Assembly: GCA_002011075.2 (NCBI GenBank)
Contig: MTMA02000006.1
Coordinates: 984,599 to 1,048,598 of the forward strand
Direction: 5' to 3'
Length of the DNA: 64,000 bases
DNA from: Candidatus Scotarchaeum otlingeri
GTDB taxonomy: Archaea; Thermoproteota; Nitrososphaeria; Geothermarchaeales; JDFR-13
The translations under genes were made by a program, and so were the position numbers. The stretch's first letter is position 1. Each line of letters starts with the position of its first letter. Of the stretch, positions 36,823 through 45,701 are shown piece by piece. The notes under the pieces are model-generated. The model searched no databases, had not been told where the DNA came from, and was given only the letters and a program-made list of their open reading frames with translations.

Positions 36823-38004
36823 TCACCCCTCCACCCCCAACCATACCTCTCTAACATCCGGCCTCATGAGATACTTATAAGCTGCCTCAGCATCCTCGGG
36901 ACCAAAATCCTTACCTCCCAAGCCATAAATGATGTTGAGAAGACGTGGATGTTCATCAAGGCTATATAGCGTCGATGCAATCTCCTGATATAACTGTGCA
37001 CCTGGTCCTCCATAGGTATGGGATCTATCCATCACACCTATAGCCTCAACTCCACTAAGTATCCTCCTCAAGTCATCTTCAGGGAAAGGCCTATATAGCG
37101 TCAGACTAACCAACCCGACCTTCCTCCCCATCCCCCTCCATTTATCTACCATACTCCTCATAGTACCAGCAGTGGACCCCAAAACAACGAATGCATATTC
37201 AGCATCATCCATCATATATGTCTTGATAGCCCTATAGCGTCTTCCACTCCACCTAGAATATTCATCGAACACCCTATCTATCGTGGCCCTTGCCCTCCTC
37301 ACAACCTCATATTGCTGACGCTTAATCAACATATAATAATCCATCAAAGCCAATGGCCCATACGTCTTTGGATTCCTATAGTCGATAGCCTCTACAGGCT
37401 TTCTATCAGGGAGAAACTCTTGGATATACCTCTCATTCCAAATATATAGAGGTTCAATGCAGTGAGTCAATATAAACCCATCTAAATTAACTATAGATGG
37501 AGTAAGCACCTCTGGAGACTCAGATATCTTAAACGCCATAAGTACAAGGTCATATGCTTCCTGAACATTCTCGGCAAAGAATTGTAGCCAGCCGGTATCT
37601 CTAACAGCATAGGCATCATCATGACTACAATGAATATTTATAGGCGCCGAAAAAGCCCTGTTACCAAGCGCCATAACTATAGGTGTCCGCATAGCCGACG
37701 CGATATAAAGTATTTCGTACATTAATGCTAATCCTTGGCTAGCTGTAGCTGTAAAGACCCTTGCTCCCGCTAGAGACGCGCCTACAGCCGCTGATAGAGC
37801 AGAGTGCTCCGATTCAACCGCTATAAATTCAGCGTCGAGCTCGCCATTATATACGAACTCACTGATCTTCTCAACCATTATTGTCTGAGGAGTAATTGGA
37901 TACGCCGCGACTACATCGACATTCGCATGTTTAGCTGCATATGCAACCGCCTCATCCCCATTTAATCCTACGCGCTTCATCCTTTCAGTATCCGTGACTG
38001 ACAT
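36823..38004 (-). CDS. porA: 2-oxoacid:ferredoxin oxidoreductase alpha subunit (set 2)
   Basis: It has YPITPQT near residue 36, ESEHSA near 63, and the loop NRAFSAPINIHCSHDD, which matches pyruvate:ferredoxin oxidoreductases better than set 1 does. I therefore suggest this is the true pyruvate enzyme (inference). It abuts the delta gene upstream without a gap. Confidence 0.92.
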   Translation of the reverse strand: MSVTDTERMKRVGLNGDEAVAYAAKHANVDVVAAYPITPQTIMVEKISEFVYNGELDAEFIAVESEHSALSAAVGASLAGARVFTATASQGLALMYEILYIASAMRTPIVMALGNRAFSAPINIHCSHDDAYAVRDTGWLQFFAENVQEAYDLVLMAFKISESPEVLTPSIVNLDGFILTHCIEPLYIWNERYIQEFLPDRKPVEAIDYRNPKTYGPLALMDYYMLIKRQQYEVVRRARATIDRVFDEYSRWSGRRYRAIKTYMMDDAEYAFVVLGSTAGTMRSMVDKWRGMGRKVGLVSLTLYRPFPEDDLRRILSGVEAIGVMDRSHTYGGPGAQLYQEIASTLYSLDEHPRLLNIIYGLGGKDFGPEDAEAAYKYLMRPDVREVWLGVEG

Positions 38005-38292
38005 CTACCCCACCTCCTCAACCATCTCAATAGCCTTTGTCGGACACTCTTCCGCACATATACCGCATCCCTTACAATATTCATAGTTAATCTCAACACT
38101 ATCATCCTCCAAACGGTTAATAGCCATATCCGGACAAAACAACCAGCATATCTGGCACTTTATACATTTATCTGGATACAGAACCGGTTTTCTAGCCCTC
38201 CAAGTACCAGTCTTATAATCTAAGCTCGAACCTGCTATATTAATTATCCCAGCCATAGGCAGTTCACGCCAATCCCTAGGCCAGCTACTCAT
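38005..38292 (-). CDS. porD: 2-oxoacid:ferredoxin oxidoreductase delta subunit (set 2)
   Basis: The ferredoxin-like subunit with two cluster motifs, KCIKCQICWLFCP and YCKGCGICAEECP, and an N-terminal W-R-A-R-K-P-V-L-Y lead typical of PorD. It overlaps the gamma gene by 4 bp and runs directly into alpha. Confidence 0.92.
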   Translation of the reverse strand: MSSWPRDWRELPMAGIINIAGSSLDYKTGTWRARKPVLYPDKCIKCQICWLFCPDMAINRLEDDSVEINYEYCKGCGICAEECPTKAIEMVEEVG

Positions 38293-38831
38293 ACCAGCCT
38301 CACCTCCTCATAACCCCTCCTGATAGCCCTAATATTCTTCTCTAATACACTACCCGAGAAACGCTCCTCCAAAGCCTTGATCAAATACTCTAATGGAATT
38401 ATCTTCGTTGCACCTAATAGGGCCCCTATCATCGATGTATTATATATGGGTCTGCCTAGCTCATCGATAGATATCCTATAGGCATCAACGGAATATACCT
38501 TATAACCATCCAGAGATATAGGCATATCAACTGGCCTATTTATTATAATAACACCATCCTCCTTCAACCCCTCCGTAATAAACTCCTTCATCTCTACTAA
38601 GCCGGGGTCTATCACAACAACGATGTCAGGGTTCCTAACATTATACCGTATCTCAATATCTTCATCGTCTATCCTGGTAAATGCCCGTACTGGGGCTCCT
38701 CTACGCTCAGGCCCAAACTCAGGGATATGTATAGCATATTTACCTGCATATATAGCCGCTTTAGTCAGCAGTTGACTAGAAGTGACGACGCCTTGTCCTC
38801 CCCGTCCATGCCATCTAATCTCTATCATCAC
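38289..38831 (-). CDS. porG: 2-oxoacid:ferredoxin oxidoreductase gamma subunit (set 2)
   Basis: The first gene of the second operon. Signatures are RWHGRGGQGVVTSSQLL near residue 5 and FGPERRGAPVRAFTR near 40. A GGGTG sequence precedes the ATG. Compared with set 1, the early motif has Gln instead of His after the second Gly pair, as in most pyruvate enzymes. Confidence 0.92.
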   Translation of the reverse strand: MMIEIRWHGRGGQGVVTSSQLLTKAAIYAGKYAIHIPEFGPERRGAPVRAFTRIDDEDIEIRYNVRNPDIVVVIDPGLVEMKEFITEGLKEDGVIIINRPVDMPISLDGYKVYSVDAYRISIDELGRPIYNTSMIGALLGATKIIPLEYLIKALEERFSGSVLEKNIRAIRRGYEEVRLV

Positions 38832-39015
38832 CCTCAGTCCTCCATCACAATAATATGAAGCAGAATACAGTAAAAATAATATGAGGTATAGTTAAACATA
38901 AGATTATTCAATTAAGTATATACTCAAAAGCAGCGTAATTATTTTTCTCGTATGTATTAAAGACCGAGGTATGTATGAGTACTTACCATACTAGAAGGAG
39001 GGGTTAAGTAATCAT

Positions 39016-40077
39016 CTAGCCCTGCCTCCGAGACCTTATCCTCAACCTGCCTTTATCCTTTAATTCCCTAATAAGCTCGGTATCGATACCCACATTATTC
39101 TTCATCTGGATATATAGGTCCAGCTCCAAATCATACTCTGTATATATACCTAGATCATTTAAGACCTTATTTGCCTGCTCAAAAGAATTAGTCTTCAATA
39201 ATCTCCTTGCCATCGGAGACTGGTTGTATACCACTTCCATGTCAAGGAAGAATACTATTGTCGATAGTGGATCGATGAATACCCTTCTCGTCCCTTTCCT
39301 AATAGTCTTCCAACCATATTTACCATATAACGCGTCTCTAACCGCCGTCCCCGCCTCGGACACCGCATACCCCAATATCCTCTCTATATAGTGAATATCC
39401 TTATTACTGAATCCAATCGCACCCACCAATCCGTCATCCGCCGCAAGACCAGATATCCTACGCATTATATAATCCCTATTAAGCTCGCCATCAGCCCCTG
39501 GAAAAGCAACAGCAACCATAGAGCTACAGATATTATTACTATCTACTTTATAGAGCGCTGCCAGACTCATCTGGTCTGCAAGGGGGCTCCAGAGCTCCTT
39601 CTCACCACCCAACGCCAGTATATCTCCTCCGACGTCCAAGCCTATCAGCAAGTCTATCTTCAGCCTATCTATGATCTCTATCAATCCATTATATAGCCCT
39701 TCTACACCCCTATCGATAAAGGATAGATATACTTCTTCACCCAATGCTCGAGACACATTAACAGCCTGGAAAACGATTTTTCGGCCTCCCCGATAGGCAT
39801 ATGACGACTTGGATACAGCTAATGAATATTCCCCTAGCTCCGATGCCATATGGACTTCATCAATGGATATAGGCCCCGGGATAGGGTCAACAACATATCT
39901 TTCCCAGGGAAACGCCGAGATATATGTATTGACACCGAACTCCCTGAGCTTTAGAGCTAGGAAAGCTGCTGAGACAACGTCCCCGCCACCTCCCGCTCCA
40001 AATATCAATATATTTTTATCTGGACTAAGCAAGCCGTCTTTACCGAATAACTTGATTCCCGCCCTGCCCCTACTCAA
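39016..40077 (-). CDS. DUF1152 family protein
   Basis: A conserved archaeal protein of unknown function. The N-terminal N-I-L-I-F-G-A-G-G-G-G-D-V-V-S-A motif suggests a nucleotide- or phosphate-binding loop of Rossmann type, followed by the family's PWERYVVDPIPGP segment. No catalytic assignment is available. Confidence 0.8.
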   Translation of the reverse strand: MSRGRAGIKLFGKDGLLSPDKNILIFGAGGGGDVVSAAFLALKLREFGVNTYISAFPWERYVVDPIPGPISIDEVHMASELGEYSLAVSKSSYAYRGGRKIVFQAVNVSRALGEEVYLSFIDRGVEGLYNGLIEIIDRLKIDLLIGLDVGGDILALGGEKELWSPLADQMSLAALYKVDSNNICSSMVAVAFPGADGELNRDYIMRRISGLAADDGLVGAIGFSNKDIHYIERILGYAVSEAGTAVRDALYGKYGWKTIRKGTRRVFIDPLSTIVFFLDMEVVYNQSPMARRLLKTNSFEQANKVLNDLGIYTEYDLELDLYIQMKNNVGIDTELIRELKDKGRLRIRSRRQG

Positions 40078-40167
40078 TTAAATCACCTAACCCCTCTCGA
40101 AAGCCTTCACACCCTATTGAAAATAAAAATATTAATTAATCGTAGTAGGATATAAAAATTTCCTAAT

Positions 40168-41505
40168 TTATACCCTCTCGAGGACCGCTATAGACTCGAT
40201 ATGTGGGGTATGGGGAAATAGATCGATAGGCTGGATAGGAAGAGATAATTTATAGCCCTCTATATAGGATATATCACGCATCATTGTATCGGGGTTACAT
40301 GATACATAAATAATCTTCCTTGGCCTAATCCCTTCAATATTTCTCCTCACCTTCTTGGTAATCCCAGGCCGAGGGGGATCAAGAATCACCGTATCCACAT
40401 CATCATTTAACCTTGGTAATACATCCTCAGCTCTACCCCTAATGAACCTAACATTACTTATATTATTCCATTTCAGACTTATCTCCCCCGAATATATAGA
40501 TTCCTCCTCAACCTCGATCCCCAGCACTTCCTTAAACTTATTTGAATAGGAAAGGCTGAATAACCCGACACCAGAGTATACATCTAGCAATAACCCTCCT
40601 CCATCGATATATCTATCGACTTCTTCAACTAGCCTAATGGTTTGATAGGAGTTGGTCTGAAAAAAGGCATTTGGATGTATATGGAAACGTAATCCCTTGA
40701 TTTCCTCGGTCAGGTGGTCCTCCCCCCATAGAAACCGCAAGTCTTTCCCTATAGATATATCTGTAATAGTGGGGTTTATGCCCCATACTATGCTTGTAAC
40801 TATCCCCTCGCTAGAGAGAGACTCTAAGAGACTTTCTATATGTCTCATAACCCCCCTATACGTTATGTATATCGCCATCCTATCTCCTGTGAATTTACCT
40901 TCCCTAATAACTATATATCTCAATAGACCATAGTGCTTAAATAAATCCCAGCCCGGAATACCATGTTTACCCATAAAATCTCTGGTTATATCCATTATTT
41001 TGACGGCCTCCGGAGACATAAGGTAGCATTCATATAGATCTATAACTTCACTCCAAGAGCCGTACCTCTTCAAACCCACTTTGCCGTCATACGAAATGGC
41101 GTAGTCCATCCTATTCCGGTAATACCATATCCTGGGACTCGGAATTACCGGGTTTACCTCTGTTTCCACGCCCCACTTCGCCGCTGCATCATATATCGCT
41201 TCCCTCTTAAAGGTAAGCTGTCTATCATACTCCCAATGTTGAAACCTACATCCACCGCATAACCCAAAGTATCGACACTTTGGATCTATGCGTCCCTCAC
41301 CAGCAGAGACTAAATCAACTATATTTCCATAATACTCTTTGAAGCGGCCTCTTCTACCCTTAGCGTGTACATCAATGATAACCTCGACTTCATCGCCTGG
41401 CAATCCATAATTGACATATATAGTTTTATCTCCATATCTAGCTATTCCCCTCCCATATATATCGAGCCTCTCGACAACTAGACGGAGCCTCTCTCCCCTA
41501 CGCAT
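40168..41505 (-). CDS. TRAM-domain RNA (uracil-5-)-methyltransferase, TrmA/RumA family
   Basis: SAM-dependent m5U methyltransferase for tRNA or 23S rRNA. Residues 1-60 form a TRAM domain. A [4Fe-4S] motif follows (CRYFGLCGGC near 77-86). The Rossmann domain has LLDVYSGVGLFSL near 303, LDPPRPG near 374 and the catalytic cysteine in VSCNPDTMMRD near 398. Archaeal members of this family make m5U54 in tRNA or m5U in 23S rRNA. Which applies cannot be told by eye. Confidence 0.92.
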   Translation of the reverse strand: MRRGERLRLVVERLDIYGRGIARYGDKTIYVNYGLPGDEVEVIIDVHAKGRRGRFKEYYGNIVDLVSAGEGRIDPKCRYFGLCGGCRFQHWEYDRQLTFKREAIYDAAAKWGVETEVNPVIPSPRIWYYRNRMDYAISYDGKVGLKRYGSWSEVIDLYECYLMSPEAVKIMDITRDFMGKHGIPGWDLFKHYGLLRYIVIREGKFTGDRMAIYITYRGVMRHIESLLESLSSEGIVTSIVWGINPTITDISIGKDLRFLWGEDHLTEEIKGLRFHIHPNAFFQTNSYQTIRLVEEVDRYIDGGGLLLDVYSGVGLFSLSYSNKFKEVLGIEVEEESIYSGEISLKWNNISNVRFIRGRAEDVLPRLNDDVDTVILDPPRPGITKKVRRNIEGIRPRKIIYVSCNPDTMMRDISYIEGYKLSLPIQPIDLFPHTPHIESIAVLERV

Positions 41506-41558
41506 CAGACCACCATATCAATATCATTTTATTCTGTCTATCCATATTATTTGTAGAT

Positions 41559-42017
41559 ATGACTTATCAAGTTATATTTAGAGAATGTAGACCAGGGGAT
41601 CTGGAGTCTATCTATCTATTGGAGAAAGAGGCGTTTGGAGCCGATGCCTACTCATTCAGAGTGCTCAAATATCTCCTTACATATGCGGATATCTTTGTTG
41701 TAGCGGTATCAGATGATGTTCTAGTCGGCTATATATGCGGCGAATATATTCTTGATAGGGGACATATCATCTCTATAGCTGTTAAGAATGAATATAGGGG
41801 TAGAGGAATTGGAAGTGAGTTGCTCAATATATTCATCAAAGACGCTATAGATAGGAAAATAAGGGAGGTCTATCTCGAGGTTGCTGTCGATAATTTAAAC
41901 GCCATAAACTTCTATCTAAAGAGAAATTTTCACATCACCGATAGAATTAGGGGATACTATAGGGCTGGCACAGATGCCTATATAATGTCTAAAAAGATAG
42001 GGGAATACTCAGGGTGA
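41559..42017 (+). CDS. RimI-like GNAT N-acetyltransferase
   Basis: A GCN5-related acetyltransferase with the CoA-binding V-K-N-E-Y-R-G-R-G-I-G-S-E-L-L motif near residue 90 and Y-L-E-V-A-V-D-N-L-N-A-I-N-F-Y motif B. It resembles archaeal RimI/Ard1 N-terminal protein acetyltransferases. The antisense C/D sRNA overlaps its last few codons. Confidence 0.85.
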   Translation: MTYQVIFRECRPGDLESIYLLEKEAFGADAYSFRVLKYLLTYADIFVVAVSDDVLVGYICGEYILDRGHIISIAVKNEYRGRGIGSELLNIFIKDAIDRKIREVYLEVAVDNLNAINFYLKRNFHITDRIRGYYRAGTDAYIMSKKIGEYSG

Positions 42018-42067
42018 GGCGTTTCATCATCAGGTATCCTCAGAAAGGAGCTAGGGCTCATCACCAC
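42006..42067 (-). ncRNA. C/D box guide sRNA
   Basis: On the minus strand four boxes occur in correct order: C (GTGATGA, 42064-42058), D' (CTGA, 42043-42040), C' (TGATGA, 42032-42027) and D (CTGA, 42012-42009). The guides are 14 nt (42057-42044, gccctagctccttt) and 11-14 nt (42026-42013, tgaaacgcctcacc), and the D'-C' spacer is 7 nt. A TATA-like element 26 nt upstream (42085-42099) puts transcription start at about 42066. It should bind L7Ae, Nop5 and fibrillarin to direct 2'-O-methylation. The target bases predicted by the D+5 rule pair with guide C (first) and U (second). Confidence 0.8.
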
Positions 42068-42084
42068 AACCACTATATACCCAT

Positions 42085-42099
42085 AAAAATTTATATTTT
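42085..42099 (-). promoter_or_regulatory. TATA box of the C/D sRNA
   Basis: The minus strand reads AAAATATAAATTTTT. Its centre near 42092 lies about 26 nt before the predicted 5' end of the sRNA. Confidence 0.55.
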
Positions 42100-42219
42100 C
42101 TCCTCATATTATTACCAGAACATAGGTCGAAAGCTATTGCCCAGATATTTTTTATTCAAATGTTATGAATTATTATGGATATTATATTATTTGCCCTCTT
42201 AGATGGTATAGTGGTCCAG

Positions 42220-42936
42220 ATGAATGAGATATTTGGATATACATTATCTGAATATTACTATAAGGGTTCATGTCCAGAACTTATTATTGAGAGAGACGAT
42301 GGATACCTATCTGTCGAGGATGTATCTAGGTATTTCCAGGAGAGCCATGAGTGGCCTAAGATTGAGAGGCTGGCCATTACCCATGCCAGGGGGAGGGTGC
42401 TAGATCTTGGGTGTGGAGCTGGGAGACACTCTCTATATCTCATAGGTAAGGGTCTTGAAGTCTACTCAATCGATATTTTATATGAGGTGTTGAAGATAGC
42501 GAGGGCGAGAGGTGTGGAAAACCCCATTCTCTCCGATATAAATAAGCTATATGAATTTAGGGAGAATACTTTTGATACAATCTTATTGTTGTCAGGCGGA
42601 TTTGGATTGGCTGGAAACATAAGTAATATAGAGACGCTTCTTCATAGGCTTCATAGTATTACCTCAGATGAAGGCATTATAATAGGTTCATCACTAGATC
42701 CATTCAGAACAAGAAATGAAAAGCATATTAGATATCATGAGAGAAACAGGGAATTAGGGATATATGAGGGGACTGTGAAGATCAGATTCGTATATAAAGG
42801 TAGGAAGGGAGAATGGTTTCTATTTACCCATATCGACCCCGTAATGCTCAAATCCTTATGCAGCAGAACAGGGTGGAAGATGATCAAACAATACGATGAG
42901 GGCCCCATCTATTCATTCATATTATCAAAGAAATAG
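42220..42936 (+). CDS. Class I SAM-dependent methyltransferase
   Basis: A Rossmann-fold methyltransferase with motif I GRVLDLGCGAGRHSLYL and the acidic motif II Y-S-I-D-I. The substrate is unknown. ATG 42220 follows a TATA-like stretch at about 42180-42190. The in-frame ATG 42175 would add 15 hydrophobic residues and overlap that element, so I prefer 42220. Confidence 0.82.
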   Translation: MNEIFGYTLSEYYYKGSCPELIIERDDGYLSVEDVSRYFQESHEWPKIERLAITHARGRVLDLGCGAGRHSLYLIGKGLEVYSIDILYEVLKIARARGVENPILSDINKLYEFRENTFDTILLLSGGFGLAGNISNIETLLHRLHSITSDEGIIIGSSLDPFRTRNEKHIRYHERNRELGIYEGTVKIRFVYKGRKGEWFLFTHIDPVMLKSLCSRTGWKMIKQYDEGPIYSFILSKK

Positions 42937-43012
42937 ATTATCATTGTATATGTTAGGGTTAAAAGGCATGGATTAGATAATATTTTAGAGAAACAGTATG
43001 AGGTGTTGATGA

Positions 43013-43180
43013 TTGGCTGAAGAGATGGACCCAGTATGTGGTATGAAGGTGGACCCTGAAAAGGCCAAGTGGAAAACCTTCTATAAAGGAAAGAAATACT
43101 ATTTTTGTTCAAACCATTGCCTAGAAAGGTTCCTAGAGAACCCGGATGAATATCTATTGCATGGACCCAAAGGTATGTAA
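43013..43180 (+). CDS. YHS-domain protein (55 aa)
   Basis: A very short gene. TTG 43013 sits 7 nt after GAGGTG; ATG 43025 is an alternative. The product begins with the YHS signature DPVCGMKVDP and ends with YYFCSNHCLERFLENPDEY, giving the three conserved cysteines. YHS domains are linked to metal (copper or iron) handling and also occur as stand-alone proteins. No transporter ATPase is adjacent. Confidence 0.88.
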   Translation: MAEEMDPVCGMKVDPEKAKWKTFYKGKKYYFCSNHCLERFLENPDEYLLHGPKGM

Positions 43181-43209
43181 ATTTAGCTCCATACCCCCTT
43201 CTTATATTT

Positions 43210-44166
43210 ATGAAGCTCTTAATAACAGGAGCCGCTGGGCTGGTAGGCACACACCTAATTAAATATTTGGATAAGATAAAGTCCATAGAACTTATATTAC
43301 AGATATCCCCCAGGAGCATAGATAAGAGGCCATGGATAAAGAATTTGACTGAAGGAAAACAGGTTTATGTAGGAGACATAAGAGACTATAGTTTTATAAG
43401 GCAGCTTATAGTCTCGAGTAAACCTGATATTATAATTCATCTAGTGGCTATACCCATGGGTAAAGGAAAAGAGATATTGTCTATTAATTATGGAGGAACC
43501 CAAAATATAGTCGGGGCTCTACAGGAAGCAAAGGTTCATCCACATGTATTTATCTATATCAGCGCCGTATTAGCCTTGGGCGATGGGTTAAAGGATGGAG
43601 CGGAGGAATATAGAGAGGCGAAGCCGAGGACTCCATATGAGAAAAGTAAATGGCTGTCTGAAGAACTAGTTAGAGAGTATACCTCAAAGCAGGGAATCCG
43701 ACACATAATATTGAGGCCAGTATGGATATATGGAGAGCACTCGATCAACCCAGATATAATTAATCTAGTTAAAGCTATCAGATGGGGCGTCTCCCCGATA
43801 CCTATATCTAAAGATCTAAACACAGGATTGATCTATGCAGGCGATTTAGCTAAGGCTATACATATAGCTATAATCAAGGGTCTAAATGGTACATATAATA
43901 TTAGGGATAGAGCGCCTCCATCCTTCTATGAATTAGTTACATATCTAAAATCATTACTCGAAAAGAGGAGCATCGATATCGTAATACCAAAAAGATTAAT
44001 AGATATTGCCTCGAGGAAAATTCATCTCCTAAGATACTTGACATTACATCCGGGGCTTATACCGATAGATAAATGGGTGGCTGATGCAGGATATATTCCT
44101 CATACAAACCTCTACCAGGGACTCTCTAGGACAATTAATTGGCTACATAACAATGGCCTAATATGA
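43210..44166 (+). CDS. NAD(P)-dependent sugar epimerase/dehydratase
   Basis: An extended short-chain dehydrogenase. The N-terminal ITGAAGLVGTHL binds NAD(P). S-A-V is followed by Y-E-K-S-K (YxxxK) near residue 138, and a substrate domain occupies the C-terminal third. No surrounding sugar-nucleotide cluster is visible, so the substrate is unknown. Its stop overlaps the convergent deaminase gene by 9 bp. Confidence 0.88.
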   Translation: MKLLITGAAGLVGTHLIKYLDKIKSIELILQISPRSIDKRPWIKNLTEGKQVYVGDIRDYSFIRQLIVSSKPDIIIHLVAIPMGKGKEILSINYGGTQNIVGALQEAKVHPHVFIYISAVLALGDGLKDGAEEYREAKPRTPYEKSKWLSEELVREYTSKQGIRHIILRPVWIYGEHSINPDIINLVKAIRWGVSPIPISKDLNTGLIYAGDLAKAIHIAIIKGLNGTYNIRDRAPPSFYELVTYLKSLLEKRSIDIVIPKRLIDIASRKIHLLRYLTLHPGLIPIDKWVADAGYIPHTNLYQGLSRTINWLHNNGLI

Positions 44167-44685
44167 TCCTTTCTCCTCCAGCTCTTTTTTAACTTTCATC
44201 ACCATCTCTACATATTTCTCTGTATCAAGCTTAATCCATTCCCTAACATCGATATACTCGATATTCTCATCTTCATCCATCATAACAACTCTAGTTATCC
44301 CCGCATTTATTATGGCCCTCTTACACCTATCGCAGGGCATTCCCTTAATAATCTTATTCGACTTGGCATCAATTCCATAGATATATAATACCCCGCCAAG
44401 TACGCTCGATCCCGTTCTCGCCGCATTGATTATACAGTTCTCCTCCGCATGAACCGCGATACAATAATCATATCCCGAGCCATGGGGTAGATCAAGCATG
44501 TCCTTCAGACATCCATAGTCATAGCAGTTGACGCCGCCCCTAATAGGCCCATTATAACCCGTCGAGACTATAGCGTCGTCCTTAACGATTATAGCTCCAT
44601 AACGCGACCGGATACATGTAGATCTAAATGCTACTGAGCGGGCTATCTCCAAATAGTATTGGTCTTTACTAGGTCTATGATTCAT
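44158..44685 (-). CDS. dCMP/CMP deaminase-family protein
   Basis: A zinc-dependent cytidine/deoxycytidylate deaminase with HAEENCIINAA (zinc His and catalytic Glu) near residue 79 and PCDRCKRAIINAG (two zinc cysteines) near 118. N-terminal R-S-V-A-F-R-S-T-C and YNGPIRGG match dCMP deaminases. It likely supplies dUMP for thymidylate synthesis. Confidence 0.92.
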   Translation of the reverse strand: MNHRPSKDQYYLEIARSVAFRSTCIRSRYGAIIVKDDAIVSTGYNGPIRGGVNCYDYGCLKDMLDLPHGSGYDYCIAVHAEENCIINAARTGSSVLGGVLYIYGIDAKSNKIIKGMPCDRCKRAIINAGITRVVMMDEDENIEYIDVREWIKLDTEKYVEMVMKVKKELEEKGSY

Positions 44686-44838
44686 AATAATCTATTCCCC
44701 CACTACCCAATTTAACTATTAAATTAAACTATCATGGAATTTAATTATACCCATATCGACTACTCTAAATAACCCATTATCCATAAATATAGTTTTATAT
44801 GCATATTATTGATATCCTAAACCGTATAGGTATTAGAG

Positions 44839-45639
44839 GTGATATATATGTTACTTCAAAATAAGAGGGCTCTCGTAACCGGCGGGACCTCAGGCATAGG
44901 TAAAGCTATTGTAGAACATTTTTGGAGAGAGGGCGCACAAATAGTATTTACAGGTAGAAGAGAAGAACTGGGTCATAATATAGTTGATAATCTAGGCGGC
45001 AAACGTATAGGCTATGTCAAATGCGACCTAAGAAATCCCGGGGATATAGATAGATTGGTTCAAGAAGCCCTAGCCCTCTTAGGAGCCATAGATATATTGG
45101 TCAATAATGCAGGGGTTCTTCTACTCGGGGATTTAGAGGATATAAGTTACGATGATTTCTTAGAAGTATATAGGGTGAATGTGTTTGCACCCTTTCTACT
45201 TATGAAGAAGATTCTACCATTAATGAGAGAGAAGAGGGGAGGCGTAGTCATCAACATCTCATCGATAGCCGGCATCAGCCCATATCCAAGGGGAGGAGTA
45301 TATTGCTCCAGCAAAGCAGCATTAATATCCCTCACCCGAGTAGCAGCATTAGAATATGCAGGGTACGGAGTAAGGGTGGTCTCAATAGCACCCGGCTTAG
45401 TCGATACCCCCATGCTCTATATGAATATCGATCAGAAGGAAAGAGATAAATATAGGGAGATGATGAAGAAAAGAGTTCCACTGGGAAGAATAGCTTCCCC
45501 TGATGAAGTAGCTGAATTAGCGGTATATCTTGCAAGCGATAAAGCAAGACAGATAACAGGGAGTGTCCACGTCATTGATGGAGGTACAATAGCGGGTAGG
45601 CAGACAAGCGCATTGGTCGAGAAAAAGGAGGATACTTAG
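44839..45639 (+). CDS. Short-chain dehydrogenase/reductase
   Basis: A classical SDR with GGTSGIGKA near residue 14, NNAG near 88, the catalytic Ser in INISSIAG and YCSSK near 155 (YxxxK), plus the C-terminal GSVHVIDGG. SD AGGTGAT precedes ATG (the first ATG, 44839, is 9 nt before the next in-frame ATG 44848). The substrate is unknown. Confidence 0.92.
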   Translation: MIYMLLQNKRALVTGGTSGIGKAIVEHFWREGAQIVFTGRREELGHNIVDNLGGKRIGYVKCDLRNPGDIDRLVQEALALLGAIDILVNNAGVLLLGDLEDISYDDFLEVYRVNVFAPFLLMKKILPLMREKRGGVVINISSIAGISPYPRGGVYCSSKAALISLTRVAALEYAGYGVRVVSIAPGLVDTPMLYMNIDQKERDKYREMMKKRVPLGRIASPDEVAELAVYLASDKARQITGSVHVIDGGTIAGRQTSALVEKKEDT

Positions 45640-45701
45640 CATCCTCCTATTCAGTTATCTACTTAACTATCTAAAGTAATTTATGTAGGTGGGCTCTAGG
45701 T

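Noticed and set aside
38832-39015. A hairpin terminator (gtatg...catac near 38970)
   Set aside because: The stem is short, with a large loop and no T run in the appropriate direction.
42014-42202. 62-codon frame after the RimI gene
   Set aside because: It overlaps the C/D sRNA and its TATA box, has no ribosome-binding site and encodes an irregular peptide.
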